A stretch of 64,000 bases of DNA from Alphaproteobacteria bacterium (GCA_017460085.1 JAFUBQ010000013.1:62001-126000), one strand, 5' to 3'; shown: positions 31,204 through 40,352, counted from the stretch's first letter. Program-made: numbers and translations. Notes: generated by a model from the sequence alone, not told the origin.

Positions 31204-32796
31204 ATGTTGGAAGCAATAAGTTATAGTTCAAAAATAAAAATTAATGATATCCCACCTCAATGGTTATCAAAAATAGAGCTATATTATCCTGAGTTACCGA
31301 ATTTTCCTGTTTTATATATTCACAAGTATGTGAAAGCACATCGAATTTATGGCTTTCCTGTTGCAATTTCTTCCACAGAAATGAATGATGAAGGGTTACT
31401 GAATATAACATTTGAAGTATTATCTAACTTTGATTTAAATGAAGATGATGAGATAAAAAACTCATTTGCTGATGATTTAAAGGAACGGATAGGAGCCTCT
31501 GATAAAATATCAAAAAATGATATTGATGTTATGTGTAAAGGAGACCAAGATTATATTAAGTTTTTTAAAAAATTATGGGAACCGATAGAAGAAGTATATG
31601 GTAAATATATTCCTTATGGAAAATTTTGTGAAGAATTATATTCAATAGTTCGCTTTGTTGCTGCATTTCAACCGAAAACAGGTAAGCAAAGTGAAATGCG
31701 TATGCTTTATAATTTTATGAGTATTTTTGGTGAAAGAATCGAAGTATCTGTGGAAGGGAAATGGGAATTTTGCGATTTTTATTTAATTCCTAGTTATACG
31801 GATTTATTAAATAAAAATTTTAGTGATTTTCCTAAATTTCAAAAATTATTTTATGCCATGGAAAAAGTGCATAATTTAAGTTTTATTTCCGTTATAAAAA
31901 TAGGAAAAAGTACTCCTATCTCTATCAAATGTCAAAAAAAAGCATTTGCACAAAATAAAGAAACTTTCACTAAAGAAAATTTGGAAAATTGGGTAGAAAA
32001 TGGTAGCATTACAGAAGATGATAAATTTTATATTGAAAGGCTCGTTGATGCATTTAATCGTCTTCCTCGTAGAGCGGCTTTCTTTATTTCAAGTATCTTT
32101 ATCACTTTTCAAAAGCCATATGAGACTTGGAATAAAGAATTTTTTATTGAATTTTATACTTCGGACAAAAAAGGTATATCTCCCAAAGTAGTAGCATGCT
32201 TTATACAACAAGGCTTCAAAAATACAGCTGTAATTCCTATTGATACTTGGGTTAAATCATTTTATGAAGGTGCTTTAAACATTAATGACAATATAACCTT
32301 TTTCAATGCTTTCAATGATATAGGAAAATTAGAAAGAATTATTTGGTTATCCTCTCAAGCCAATAAAACGAATATTAGACAATTCTTTAATACATTATGG
32401 TGTTGTCGCTATGGTACAAAGGGTAATAAACAGCTAAGAAAACAAAATCCTTTAGCCTGTTATGAATGCAATTTAAGAGAAGTATGTAAAGGTTATAAAA
32501 ATATAGAGAATAGAAAGATATACATTGCAGAAGGAGTTGTTAATCTATCCAATTTATTTAATACATTGTCAGATGATGTATTATTTATTTGTGAAAAAGA
32601 TAATAACATTCCTAAGAAAATATATAGACGCAGTAAAAAGGAATACTATTTAACTGATGAATTTTCTGGATATTTACTAGAAGATAACAAGACACTTCTA
32701 CATAACAAAGTAGTTTTGGTTGATGAATTATTGCAATCAATATCACCAGCATATGATACATCAAAATTTAATAGTTTTGAGTTTAGTGAATTATAA
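31204..32796 (+). CDS. HhH-GPD glycosylase-like protein with Fe-S cysteines
   Basis: Residues 326-350 of this 530-aa protein (SPKVVACFIQQGF, then VIPIDTWVKSF) match the HhH-GPD catalytic hairpin of EndoIII/OGG-type glycosylases, with D347 as the catalytic Asp. Downstream, C419-x2-C422-x5-C428 with C400/C401 resembles the Fe-S loop of EndoIII and MutY, though with a longer first gap. The N-terminal 250 residues are unassigned. A glycosylase next to m5C methyltransferases is known from Mig.MthI, which repairs T:G mismatches made by deamination of 5-methylcytosine. That role is inferred here. It shares an operon with the endonuclease; the next gene is convergent. Confidence 0.65.
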   Translation: MLEAISYSSKIKINDIPPQWLSKIELYYPELPNFPVLYIHKYVKAHRIYGFPVAISSTEMNDEGLLNITFEVLSNFDLNEDDEIKNSFADDLKERIGASDKISKNDIDVMCKGDQDYIKFFKKLWEPIEEVYGKYIPYGKFCEELYSIVRFVAAFQPKTGKQSEMRMLYNFMSIFGERIEVSVEGKWEFCDFYLIPSYTDLLNKNFSDFPKFQKLFYAMEKVHNLSFISVIKIGKSTPISIKCQKKAFAQNKETFTKENLENWVENGSITEDDKFYIERLVDAFNRLPRRAAFFISSIFITFQKPYETWNKEFFIEFYTSDKKGISPKVVACFIQQGFKNTAVIPIDTWVKSFYEGALNINDNITFFNAFNDIGKLERIIWLSSQANKTNIRQFFNTLWCCRYGTKGNKQLRKQNPLACYECNLREVCKGYKNIENRKIYIAEGVVNLSNLFNTLSDDVLFICEKDNNIPKKIYRRSKKEYYLTDEFSGYLLEDNKTLLHNKVVLVDELLQSISPAYDTSKFNSFEFSEL

Positions 32797-32805
32797 GATT
32801 AAGGA

Positions 32806-33945
32806 TTAAAATAGATTGAATTGGTAGTTTAGCTTTACATCATCGTTGGAAGTATTATCAGTCATAAACATATTTCTGAAAATGGCTTCAAGTACTGGAA
32901 CAACAATACTATTCCCAGCTTGCTTATATAAACTTGTATTACTCACCACTTGAGCTGCTTTAAGAAAATCGTTATCTTTGCACCCCATCAAGCGCCATGT
33001 TTCATTAGGCGTTAATCTTCTAACTTTATATTTGCCATTTTTAGCTGTTTTATCAGTAACAAGTTGACGACGATGCTTAACTAAAAAGTTTTCAAGAGTC
33101 GAACCTTTCCAATAATTTGAATCAATACAATAGCTTACTTCTTGTTTAATCGGTTCATTTAAATTAAATTCGTCTTTTAAATAAAAAGAAGGAGCAACTT
33201 TTTCATCAAGCATATCATACATAAAAGTTTTTAGTTTTGTTGGCTTTGGAAACTTATAATCAAAACTATTATCAAGCGAACTTATACAAAATACACGTTC
33301 TCTATTTTGTGGCATACCATAATCACGAGCATTAAGTACCGCCCAATTATTGTGATATCCTATACTTTCAAGGTAATGTAAAAATTTATTGAAATTATGA
33401 CGATGATTAGAACCGACAAGATTTTTTACATTTTCCATCATCAAATATTTTGGTTTTTTTGTTTCAATAATTTTACAGCATTCCCACAATAAAGATGATC
33501 TTGTACCTGAATTACTATTTAAACCGTGTTGATAGCCTGCAACAGATATGTCTTGACACGGAAAAGAGTAAGTAAATAAATCAAAATCTGGCAAATCTAA
33601 AGGATTTATACGAGTAATATCGCCATAGTTTTTAATAAGTCTGTTGGCGAGGTACATATCTTTTAATTTATCTGTTTTTAAGTTTTTTGCACGATTCTTG
33701 AAGGTCTTATAATCTAATGGAACATTGATTTGTTCAAGATATTGCACCATTTCTTTTTTATCAGCAGTAATAATATCATCAATATGGGAGCGTTCTTGCA
33801 AAAAATCAGTGTGGATAGCTGCATAAGACAGTAATGCATCTTCAACAATTTCTGAAATTCCAACAACTTCAAAAGGTATGCCTAAATTTCGTAAAGCCAT
33901 TCTTTGGCTTCCATACCCCGCAAATGCTTCAAAAACCTTTAACAT
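32806..33945 (-). CDS. DNA (cytosine-5) methyltransferase, first
   Basis: A 379-aa m5C methyltransferase with all main motifs: EAFAGYGSQRMAL (I), YSFPCQDISVAG (IV, catalytic Cys), MMENVKNLV (VI), GMPQNRERVFCI (VIII), RRLTPNETWRLMG (IX) and LYKQAGNSIVVPVLE (X). An insert between motifs I and IV (about residues 60-110) is typical of one branch of the family. Start ATG at 33945 with AAAGGT. It is divergent from the second methyltransferase across 118 bp and convergent with the glycosylase-like gene. It should protect host DNA from the endonuclease. Confidence 0.92.
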   Translation of the reverse strand: MLKVFEAFAGYGSQRMALRNLGIPFEVVGISEIVEDALLSYAAIHTDFLQERSHIDDIITADKKEMVQYLEQINVPLDYKTFKNRAKNLKTDKLKDMYLANRLIKNYGDITRINPLDLPDFDLFTYSFPCQDISVAGYQHGLNSNSGTRSSLLWECCKIIETKKPKYLMMENVKNLVGSNHRHNFNKFLHYLESIGYHNNWAVLNARDYGMPQNRERVFCISSLDNSFDYKFPKPTKLKTFMYDMLDEKVAPSFYLKDEFNLNEPIKQEVSYCIDSNYWKGSTLENFLVKHRRQLVTDKTAKNGKYKVRRLTPNETWRLMGCKDNDFLKAAQVVSNTSLYKQAGNSIVVPVLEAIFRNMFMTDNTSNDDVKLNYQFNLF

Positions 33946-34063
33946 ATTATACCTTTCACTTGGAAAGTATCATAATATTATAAAATGGAAATATCAATTA
34001 TATATTTGACTTATTCAACAGAATGTGTTAATTAGAGGACAAATATGTAAGAGATTAACACAA

Positions 34064-35209
34064 ATGGATTATTCTACAAATATCAAAAGTAAAAGAGAAA
34101 GTTTAGGCTTAACACAAAAAGACTTTGCCGATGCTTTAGGGCTTGGTAAATATGGCGACCGAACATTAAGACGATGGGAAAATAAAGAGAGTAAACCATC
34201 ACCGCTTGAATATAAAGCAATAATGTCTTTTGCATCAAATACACCATACATAGAGCATAAAAATAGTTATGATTTTACATTTATTGATTTATTTGCTGGC
34301 ATTGGAGGAATACGTATACCATTTCAAGAGCTTGGAGGAAAATGTGTATTTTCATCTGAATGGGATAATTTTGCTCAAAAAACATATAGGGTTAATTATG
34401 GCGAGATACCTTCTGGTGATATAACAAAAATAGAAGCAGCTACTATTCCTAATTTTGATATTTTATTGGCTGGTTTTCCTTGTCAACCATTTTCACAAGC
34501 TGGCTTAAAAAAAGGTTTTTCAGACACAAGGGGAACGCTATTCTTTGACATAGAACGCATTATTGCAGAAAAAAGGCCTAAGGCGTTTCTTCTTGAGAAT
34601 GTTAAACAATTACAGACACACGATAGAGGAAATACATTAAGAGTAATTATCGAACATCTAAAAAAGCTGAATTACACAGTTGATTATAAGGTATTAAGAG
34701 CTGCTGATTTTGGTGTTCCTCAAAACCGTGAGCGTCTTTATATTGTTGGTTTTAACAAAGATATGTTTCAAATCCCAAAAAACTTTTCGTTTGAATATCC
34801 AAGACCGACATATCAAAAAACAAAACTAGGTGATATTTTAGAGAAAAATGTCGATGAAAAATATACGATAAGTGATAAACTATACGAAGGGCATTTACGT
34901 CGTAAACAACAACATATTGCAAAAGGTAATGGTTTTGGGTTCTGTTTATTTAATGAAAACTCGCCTTATACAAACACAATAAGTGCTCGGTATTATAAGG
35001 ATGGGAGCGAAATACTTATTGAACAGAAAAATAAGAATCCACGAAAATTAACACCAAGAGAGTGCGCTAGACTTCAAGGATTTCCTGAGTGTTTCATAAT
35101 ACCTGTATCAGATACACAAGCATATAAACAATTTGGTAATTCGGTCGCAGTGCCAGTCGTTAGGGCTATTGCAAAACAAATCGTGAAAACATTAAATAAG
35201 ATTGCTTAA
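34064..35209 (+). CDS. DNA (cytosine-5) methyltransferase with N-terminal HTH
   Basis: Residues about 5-60 of this 381-aa protein (SKRESLGLTQKDFADALGLG) form a Cro-like HTH. The rest is a complete m5C methyltransferase: DLFAGIGGIRIPF (I), GFPCQPFSQAG (IV), LLENVKQLQTHD (VI), GVPQNRERLYIVG (VIII), RKLTPRECARLQGFPE (IX) and QFGNSVAVPVVRAI (X). Known CCNGG/CCWGG-type methyltransferases with such a domain also repress R-M transcription. The intergenic region upstream contains CTTTC-ACTTG-GAAAG (about 33955-33969), a possible operator. I use the ATG at 34064; an upstream GTG at 34025 has no ribosome site. The next gene, AIPR, is convergent. Confidence 0.92.
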   Translation: MDYSTNIKSKRESLGLTQKDFADALGLGKYGDRTLRRWENKESKPSPLEYKAIMSFASNTPYIEHKNSYDFTFIDLFAGIGGIRIPFQELGGKCVFSSEWDNFAQKTYRVNYGEIPSGDITKIEAATIPNFDILLAGFPCQPFSQAGLKKGFSDTRGTLFFDIERIIAEKRPKAFLLENVKQLQTHDRGNTLRVIIEHLKKLNYTVDYKVLRAADFGVPQNRERLYIVGFNKDMFQIPKNFSFEYPRPTYQKTKLGDILEKNVDEKYTISDKLYEGHLRRKQQHIAKGNGFGFCLFNENSPYTNTISARYYKDGSEILIEQKNKNPRKLTPRECARLQGFPECFIIPVSDTQAYKQFGNSVAVPVVRAIAKQIVKTLNKIA

Positions 35210-35241
35210 CATTGAAACATGAAATTTTTAATAGGAAAACA

Positions 35242-36924
35242 CTAATCAAATCCAAGCAATTTATAAACTTCCGTAATAAAACTTGGATTTTTTGCTACTC
35301 TACTATTATTTCCTAACTCTTCATATTTAAGATAAATTTTGTCCTTCACTTCATTCATAATATCGTAAGTAATCAAGTTGTCATCTAGGTTATGTAAATC
35401 ACTGAAAGTAATTTCTTTTTTATTTAAAATTTTTGCGATAGATGCATATAATACATAAAATATAATATCATTTCTAATAACAGAATCTATTGCCGAATCT
35501 ACCAAAAATGCTTGAATTTTTTTGCCTATTAATGCCGATTTATAATAGGCTTCAAGGTCTTGTGTGTTTTCATATAGTTTTGCATAAGTTTCATCGTCTG
35601 TAAGCAGAGTAGATGGTCTAGCTCTTGCAAAGTCAGGTTTTCTTAATATTAAACTAATTAAACACTGAGCAAGAAAAGAAACACTAACGATTTCAGATGC
35701 TTTTTTTCTCTGATTTTTATAGTAATTTTTTCTTCTATCATAATATAGACCTCTACTTTTAAAGTACAATTCTATTTGTAAATGAATTGGATCAGTTACT
35801 CTTAAAGAAGATTTTGATATTGATGTTTGATTGTTTGTAGAATAAATGATATTATCTCGAGATTGCTCATTTTCTGGTACTATAAAACGTATTAATAGAT
35901 TTCTATCATCTGAATTTATTAATTCTGGATTTGCTGCAAAATATTTGTAAATCTCTGTTGATGTTTGTAAGCCGTTTACAATCTCAGGATTTACAAGTAA
36001 TAATTCTCTATTATTAACATGGGTTATACTATCTGCTAAAATAGTTACACCATTATTCAACCACCAGAAATCTTCAGCTCCTTTATTAAGTAAAGAATTA
36101 GCAATGGCAGAATTAACAGAGTTATTTCCTTGATAATCTCGAACATTTGCCTCAAAAAAGCTTTTTCTGAGAATGCCATTATCATCTGTAATAAACTTAT
36201 AATAAGTTGGTAATTTTACTAAGGCAACGTAATCAACTTTATTCCCCAAACCTATTGGTTGATCTGCTAATGATATATTTATAGATACTTCACCATCGGT
36301 ATTATACAATTCCATGAGTCTATCAGCAGTTATAAATTGCACTTCAATATTGGCATTGGGATATATGTGTTTAATATTTTTAATCAACTCATCTGCCTGA
36401 GACATTACATTGGGATGGATTTCATCTGCACGAGTGACATAGTAATATGCAATTTGAACTTTTATCTGTGAACGAACTAATTTTGTCATAATATCACGGA
36501 ACATTCCAAAGGATTCTCGCACTTGTTCGTTGTATCTATCTGCATAATCTGTAATTGGATTATTCATATCAAATAGGTTATTAGATGTTACTTTCCATTT
36601 CATAATCGCATCTTCATTAAAAGATGTTGTGTTTTTTGCTTGAAAGATGAGAAATGAAAGAGTTGATCCTTTGGGTGCTGAAATTGTTGCAACTTGATCT
36701 TGTTTTATTAAATCTCCATTTAAAAACGTATAAATTGCATCACAACCTCCATCAAGTGTACCTCCTGTGAGTCCACTAACAATTTCTTCATCGCTTAAAT
36801 TATAATTTTTTAAGGTTTGTGCTGTTGCAAAAAATTCAAAAAATTCACTTTCCGAAGAAAAACTACTGTTGTCTTGGAATTCTTGATTAATGCACTCTTG
36901 AAGTAGAAGTTGGTTATTTGACAC
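35242..36924 (-). CDS. AIPR family abortive-infection protein
   Basis: The hallmark AIPR segments are present: FFEANVRDYQGNNSVNSAI, DFWWLNNGVTILAD, NPEIVNGLQTSTEIY, and TNNQTSISKSSLRVTDP with LYYDRRKNYY. AIPR proteins were first described in phage abortive infection and often sit beside R-M genes; their exact activity is not settled. I start at GTG 36924, which has AGGAG 7 nt upstream; the longer frame from 36993 adds 23 residues without a ribosome site. Length is then 560 aa, normal for the family. It converges on the methyltransferase gene. Confidence 0.85.
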   Translation of the reverse strand: MSNNQLLLQECINQEFQDNSSFSSESEFFEFFATAQTLKNYNLSDEEIVSGLTGGTLDGGCDAIYTFLNGDLIKQDQVATISAPKGSTLSFLIFQAKNTTSFNEDAIMKWKVTSNNLFDMNNPITDYADRYNEQVRESFGMFRDIMTKLVRSQIKVQIAYYYVTRADEIHPNVMSQADELIKNIKHIYPNANIEVQFITADRLMELYNTDGEVSINISLADQPIGLGNKVDYVALVKLPTYYKFITDDNGILRKSFFEANVRDYQGNNSVNSAIANSLLNKGAEDFWWLNNGVTILADSITHVNNRELLLVNPEIVNGLQTSTEIYKYFAANPELINSDDRNLLIRFIVPENEQSRDNIIYSTNNQTSISKSSLRVTDPIHLQIELYFKSRGLYYDRRKNYYKNQRKKASEIVSVSFLAQCLISLILRKPDFARARPSTLLTDDETYAKLYENTQDLEAYYKSALIGKKIQAFLVDSAIDSVIRNDIIFYVLYASIAKILNKKEITFSDLHNLDDNLITYDIMNEVKDKIYLKYEELGNNSRVAKNPSFITEVYKLLGFD

Positions 36925-37078
36925 AAAATTTCTCCTAATGCTAATAAAAATGTAACGATATCCTACAAAATATAAAAGAGTTTTGCAATACAAATTGATA
37001 ACATAATATCAATTATTCTCGATTTTTTATACATTACATAAAAATGTGTTGTAAAACAAATTATAGAAATAAAAGAAG

Positions 37079-37537
37079 TTATGATTTTTTTATTTCTTCC
37101 CAAGTATATGTATTGATTTTCTGTTTTTTTACTTTATGCAGTTTGCGAATACTATAGTTAGCATTTAGCAAGGCAACGTCTAAGTGTACTAAACACTTTC
37201 TATACAAAGGAATTACCTCATCAAATGAAGGGTTTTGTTCATATAATTTTTCTAAAAGTGCCTCAAAAACGTCAAGATGGTGTAAGTCTTTTTCATTTAA
37301 CAAATACATAAATTGAGATTTATTTTTATTAAACCAATCAACGATTTTTTTAACACTTTCTTTATCAAACTTATAAATGATACAAGCTTCATCCATTTGA
37401 TGAGCGAGGTCAAACCTTCTAAAGCGTAATTCTTGTTTGAATTGAGAATAACTAATCCAGCATTGTGCAGCAGTAAATATAACGATTGCAATAGCACACA
37501 TCCATTCAGCATTTTGTTGTAAAAATTGTAATATCAT
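37079..37537 (-). CDS. small membrane-anchored hypothetical protein
   Basis: The first 30 residues of this 152-aa protein contain one transmembrane helix (MCAIAIVIFTAAQCWI). The cytoplasmic remainder is helical and charged, with HQMDEACIIYKFDKESVKKI and a basic end. No family is recognised. AAGGA precedes the ATG. Small single-helix proteins of this kind are frequent beside defence genes, but a role with AIPR is only positional inference. Confidence 0.55.
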   Translation of the reverse strand: MILQFLQQNAEWMCAIAIVIFTAAQCWISYSQFKQELRFRRFDLAHQMDEACIIYKFDKESVKKIVDWFNKNKSQFMYLLNEKDLHHLDVFEALLEKLYEQNPSFDEVIPLYRKCLVHLDVALLNANYSIRKLHKVKKQKINTYTWEEIKKS

Positions 37538-37769
37538 TTTAGTCCTTACATAGTATTATTTATATTATATATGTAGAGAGAATTTTAACTTAACGCAAGT
37601 GGATATGCTGATTAAATCCAAGAGTTAAGTATTAAATAACTCTCTTTTCTTCCACGTTTGCCTTAATAAACTTATGGGTTTTGTTTTGGTATGGGAAAAG
37701 CGACAAATATCGCCGTGAAGGGCTAAGATTAGTAGCAATACGTTGTTTACCTAAAAAAGATAAATAAAA

Positions 37770-37797
37770 AGAGTGGTTGGTTTAATCCTTCCACTCT
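37770..37797 (-). terminator. minus-strand terminator for the 37844 gene
   Basis: AGAGTGG and CCACTCT (37770-37776, 37791-37797) pair around a 14-nt loop and are followed by TTTTT on the minus strand. The rest of 37538-37843 shows no gene. Confidence 0.55.
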
Positions 37798-37843
37798 ATG
37801 TCAGCTATGTCGATTTAACATAACGAAATCCTTTCAAGCAACC

Positions 37844-38017
37844 TTACCAGTAATAGTATTGGTTACGAACAATATTTTTGGCTTGTTGTAGCAAGCATTC
37901 TGTAATGAAGCATTGGGCTGTAATGTTTAAAACATCATTCCAGTTGCGGGCTTGGGTAAGACTATGTGCTGTATTAGCCCTTGATGCCCAAGTCAAAGCA
38001 TTCAACATTGTATACAA
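37844..38017 (-). CDS. short protein, possibly phasin-like
   Basis: A frame of about 57 aa with LNALTWASRANTAHSLTQAR and DVLNITAQCFITECLLQQAK, an amphipathic helix that faintly resembles phasin (polyhydroxyalkanoate granule) proteins. The start is uncertain. GAGGTG at 38024-38029 best suits the TTG at 38017, while an ATG at 38008 is 15 nt away. A strong promoter with two dyads upstream and a terminator downstream support a real regulated transcript. Confidence 0.45.
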   Translation of the reverse strand: MYTMLNALTWASRANTAHSLTQARNWNDVLNITAQCFITECLLQQAKNIVRNQYYYW

Positions 38018-38053
38018 AGTAATCACCTCGCTTTCAATATCTAAAAGTTAACT

Positions 38054-38117
38054 AATCGATATGACCTCTATATCGATTTTCTGTATAAATGATATACAGT
38101 GTAGATAATGCTGTCAA
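38054..38117 (-). promoter_or_regulatory. promoter with two operator dyads
   Basis: TTGACA (38112-38117), 17 bp and TATCAT (38089-38094) read toward the 37844 gene. CTGTATA/TATACAG (38081-38099) overlaps the -10. AATCGATAT/ATATCGATT (38054-38062, 38070-38078) lies just downstream of it. Tight repression is likely. Confidence 0.6.
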
Positions 38118-38174
38118 GATGTGATTTTGTAAGAGTTTTGGCTTTTTTTTGCATTTTTCGATTTAAGGCAGTGT

Positions 38175-38348
38175 TTACCTATGCACTGTAATGAAATCGT
38201 GGCGATGGTTGGGAGAGTGCTTACATTCTTTTGGGTGCGACTTTGGAATTGTCAAAACAAGCTTTCCACAGTATTTACAGCGAAATTTTTCCACGGACAG
38301 AAATCTAATAAGCCGTTGCAGAGCTTCCGTAAATGAATTTTTGGACAT
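38175..38348 (-). CDS. 57-aa zinc-ribbon-like protein
   Basis: The frame starts MSKNSFTEALQRLIRFLSVE and continues with FRCKYCGKLVLTI, then KECKHSPNHRHDF: a CxxC and a later Cys/His cluster that could bind zinc. The ATG follows a near-perfect AGGAGG by 6 nt, strong evidence for translation. No family is recognised. It resembles small DNA-binding or regulatory proteins of mobile elements. Confidence 0.65.
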   Translation of the reverse strand: MSKNSFTEALQRLIRFLSVEKFRCKYCGKLVLTIPKSHPKECKHSPNHRHDFITVHR

Positions 38349-38478
38349 TTGAACCTCCTTGTTGTTTCGTTTTTTATATATTCAAAATTATTAAAATTCG
38401 CATTTAAACATCTGAAATAGCATAATATTTTTCAAAACATCTGTTGACAACTAAAAAGATATGTGATATTATAAATAC

Positions 38479-38705
38479 ATAATGAAAGTTGAAAACTCGA
38501 AATAATCGACTTTCATTATAAATCACCGAAAACCTTAAATATCGGTTCTGCACGTAGCAATGCAGAAAAGGTAGTTTATGGTTTAACGGTGTGAAAGGGC
38601 AAGGTGTGTGATGATTTTATTTTATTGTCGAAGTAAAGTAAATTTGGGCATCATCATTGCACCTTGTCTGGAGCGTCAGTCGAAAGATTGGCGCTTCTTT
38701 TTTTG
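38479..38705 (+). ncRNA. candidate structured RNA with own promoter and terminator
   Basis: A strong promoter (TTGACA 38444-38449, 17 bp, TATTAT 38467-38472) points at a region with successive helices. ATAATGAAAGT pairs with ACTTTCATTAT (about 38479-38520), TTCTGC with GCAGAA (about 38545-38566), CAAGGTG (38600) with CACCTTG (38660), and GATGAT (38610) with ATCATC (38650). It ends in a Rho-independent terminator: AGCGTCAGTC/GATTGGCGCT with GAAA loop (38672-38695), then a T-run. No good ORF fills it. The next gene starts at 38731, so it is either a free RNA or a terminated leader. The family is not recognised. Confidence 0.55.
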
Positions 38706-38730
38706 TTTTAAATCTACGAAAGGAAAAAAT

Positions 38731-39069
38731 ATGGAAAATAATATTGATATTAAAAAAGTTGCAGAATTAAATGACCAGTTCCGCAAAACTTTTACTGGTG
38801 GTAGATTGCTGTTGACAATCGGTTTCCGCACGTTACCCGAAGATGAACAAGTCGAGGTATTGCAAAAAGTTCGTGCATTTAATGACTTTAGCCCCGATAA
38901 TGACCCTTTTGGTGAACACGATTTTGGCTCGATAACATCAAGCCGTGGAACTCAAGTGTTTTGGAAAATAGATCTTTACGATATAAATGACGAGTTCTAC
39001 TCACCGCAACCAGATGATCCTACGCAAACAAACCGTGTAATGACAATTCTGTTAGCCGAGGAGTATTAA
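38731..39069 (+). CDS. DUF3768 protein
   Basis: A 112-aa protein with the full DUF3768 pattern: AELNDQFRKTFTGGRLLLTI, VRAFNDFSPDNDPFGEHDFG, FWKIDLYD, and TNRVMTILLAEEY at the end. The function of the family is unknown; members I know occur mostly on alphaproteobacterial plasmids and islands. AGGAAAAAAT precedes the ATG at 38731; the longer frame from 38608 would run through the RNA terminator and is rejected. It overlaps no neighbour and is 1 bp from the next gene, so they form an operon. Confidence 0.85.
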   Translation: MENNIDIKKVAELNDQFRKTFTGGRLLLTIGFRTLPEDEQVEVLQKVRAFNDFSPDNDPFGEHDFGSITSSRGTQVFWKIDLYDINDEFYSPQPDDPTQTNRVMTILLAEEY

Positions 39070-39070
39070 A

Positions 39071-39682
39071 ATGCCACGTGATATAAAACCATACAAACAG
39101 GGCACATTAAGTAGATACTGTTCCGTATATGCTGTTATCAATGCTGTGCGTATGCTTGGGCTTGAATTATCAGTCAACAAAGCACAAGAAATGTATGATT
39201 ATATTCTCGAACAGCTTTATGGCTATGATGCTTTAAATGACGTTGTTCAATATGGTGCTGATGGTGCAAGGATAGAGCAAATTATTCAGTTCGCAAGAGA
39301 TTACCTAAAGACCGTGTATAAAAAAGAGCTAACATTTATAAGACCGTTTTACAATAATAGGATATTTTTTGATAAATTGCTCGACTATATGCAACAACAG
39401 CGAGAGCAAAACAAAGCTGTCATAATTCGTATCAGAAGTGCAGACCTCGACCATTACAGCGTTTTTGATGGTATGAAAGGTAATAAGCTAAAGTTATTTG
39501 ATAGCGACCATCTGCCATATATCAAAGTTAATGACATCTCACATATAAAGGACGATGCAAAATTTCAGTTATTAATCCGACAGCTTTACGTTTTGGAGCT
39601 GTGCAATCTGACTATACCGAGATTACACACCAAGAAATCTGTGCAAACTACATCGAAACCCCGATTAAATGCACATCTGTGA
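39071..39682 (+). CDS. C39/papain-like cysteine peptidase fold protein
   Basis: A 203-aa protein whose layout suits a papain-like enzyme. QGTLSRYCSVYAVINAVRML near residues 9-28 would place the catalytic Cys at the head of a helix. DLDHYSVFDG supplies a His, and KLKLFDSDH an Asp. No signal peptide or transport domain is present. It is coupled to the DUF3768 gene with 1 bp between them. The substrate is unknown; it may process a small protein of the element. Confidence 0.6.
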   Translation: MPRDIKPYKQGTLSRYCSVYAVINAVRMLGLELSVNKAQEMYDYILEQLYGYDALNDVVQYGADGARIEQIIQFARDYLKTVYKKELTFIRPFYNNRIFFDKLLDYMQQQREQNKAVIIRIRSADLDHYSVFDGMKGNKLKLFDSDHLPYIKVNDISHIKDDAKFQLLIRQLYVLELCNLTIPRLHTKKSVQTTSKPRLNAHL

Positions 39683-39725
39683 AGCCGAGTCATAAATTTA
39701 AATTGCACATATAGGAGTAAAAAAT

Positions 39726-40268
39726 ATGATATTTAATTACAAAAGAGTTTCCACTACCGACCAAAATACCGAGCGCCAACTATTAAATGTTGCTTGTGAT
39801 AGAGAATATGTCGAAAAAATCAGTGGTAAAAATACTAACCGCCCCGAACTTCAAGCGATGTTACTCAATATCCGAGCTGGTGACGTTGTTAATGTTCATT
39901 CTATGGACAGACTTGCTCGTAACACAAAGGACTTGCTGAATTTAGTCGAACATATAACCGATAAAGGTGCTAAAATCGTATTTCATAAAGAAAATTTGAT
40001 ATTTGCCCCTGATAAACAAGACCCATATCAAAAAATGATGATGACGATGCTTGGAGCTGTGGCAGAACTTGAACGCAACTTAATCTTAGAGCGTCAACGT
40101 GAGGGAATTGCTTTGGCTAAACTTCACGGTAAATACAAGGGTGGGCAACATAAATTAACTAACGAACAAGCCGAAGAAATAAAAACCTTAGTCAATAACC
40201 GCACCCCCATAACCACCATCGCCAAACAATTTAACATATCCCGTAGAACTGTGTATAATTATTTGTAA
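39726..40268 (+). CDS. serine recombinase of element 2
   Basis: A complete 180-aa small serine recombinase: MIFNYKRVS (S9), ISGKNTNRPELQAMLL, MDRLARNTKDLL, VAELERNLILERQREGI and a C-terminal HTH (TTIAKQFNISRRTVYNYL). It belongs to the same branch as 26572-27135. TAGGAG precedes the ATG. No inverted-repeat switch is visible beside it, so multimer resolution of the element is the simpler guess. Confidence 0.87.
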   Translation: MIFNYKRVSTTDQNTERQLLNVACDREYVEKISGKNTNRPELQAMLLNIRAGDVVNVHSMDRLARNTKDLLNLVEHITDKGAKIVFHKENLIFAPDKQDPYQKMMMTMLGAVAELERNLILERQREGIALAKLHGKYKGGQHKLTNEQAEEIKTLVNNRTPITTIAKQFNISRRTVYNYL

Positions 40269-40352
40269 AAAAAAATCGGTATGAACTCTTAGCCCATACC
40301 GAACATCAAATTATCTAATTTAGACATTTTACACACTTTCAAATTATCTAAT

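Noticed and set aside
38479-38705. Retron msr-msd or type III toxin-antitoxin RNA
   Set aside because: No reverse transcriptase gene is nearby, and the region lacks the tandem short repeats typical of type III antitoxins.
38608-38730. Extended N-terminus for the DUF3768 protein
   Set aside because: The extension runs through the RNA hairpins and the T-run of a terminator, and the family homology starts after the ATG at 38731, which has a good ribosome site.
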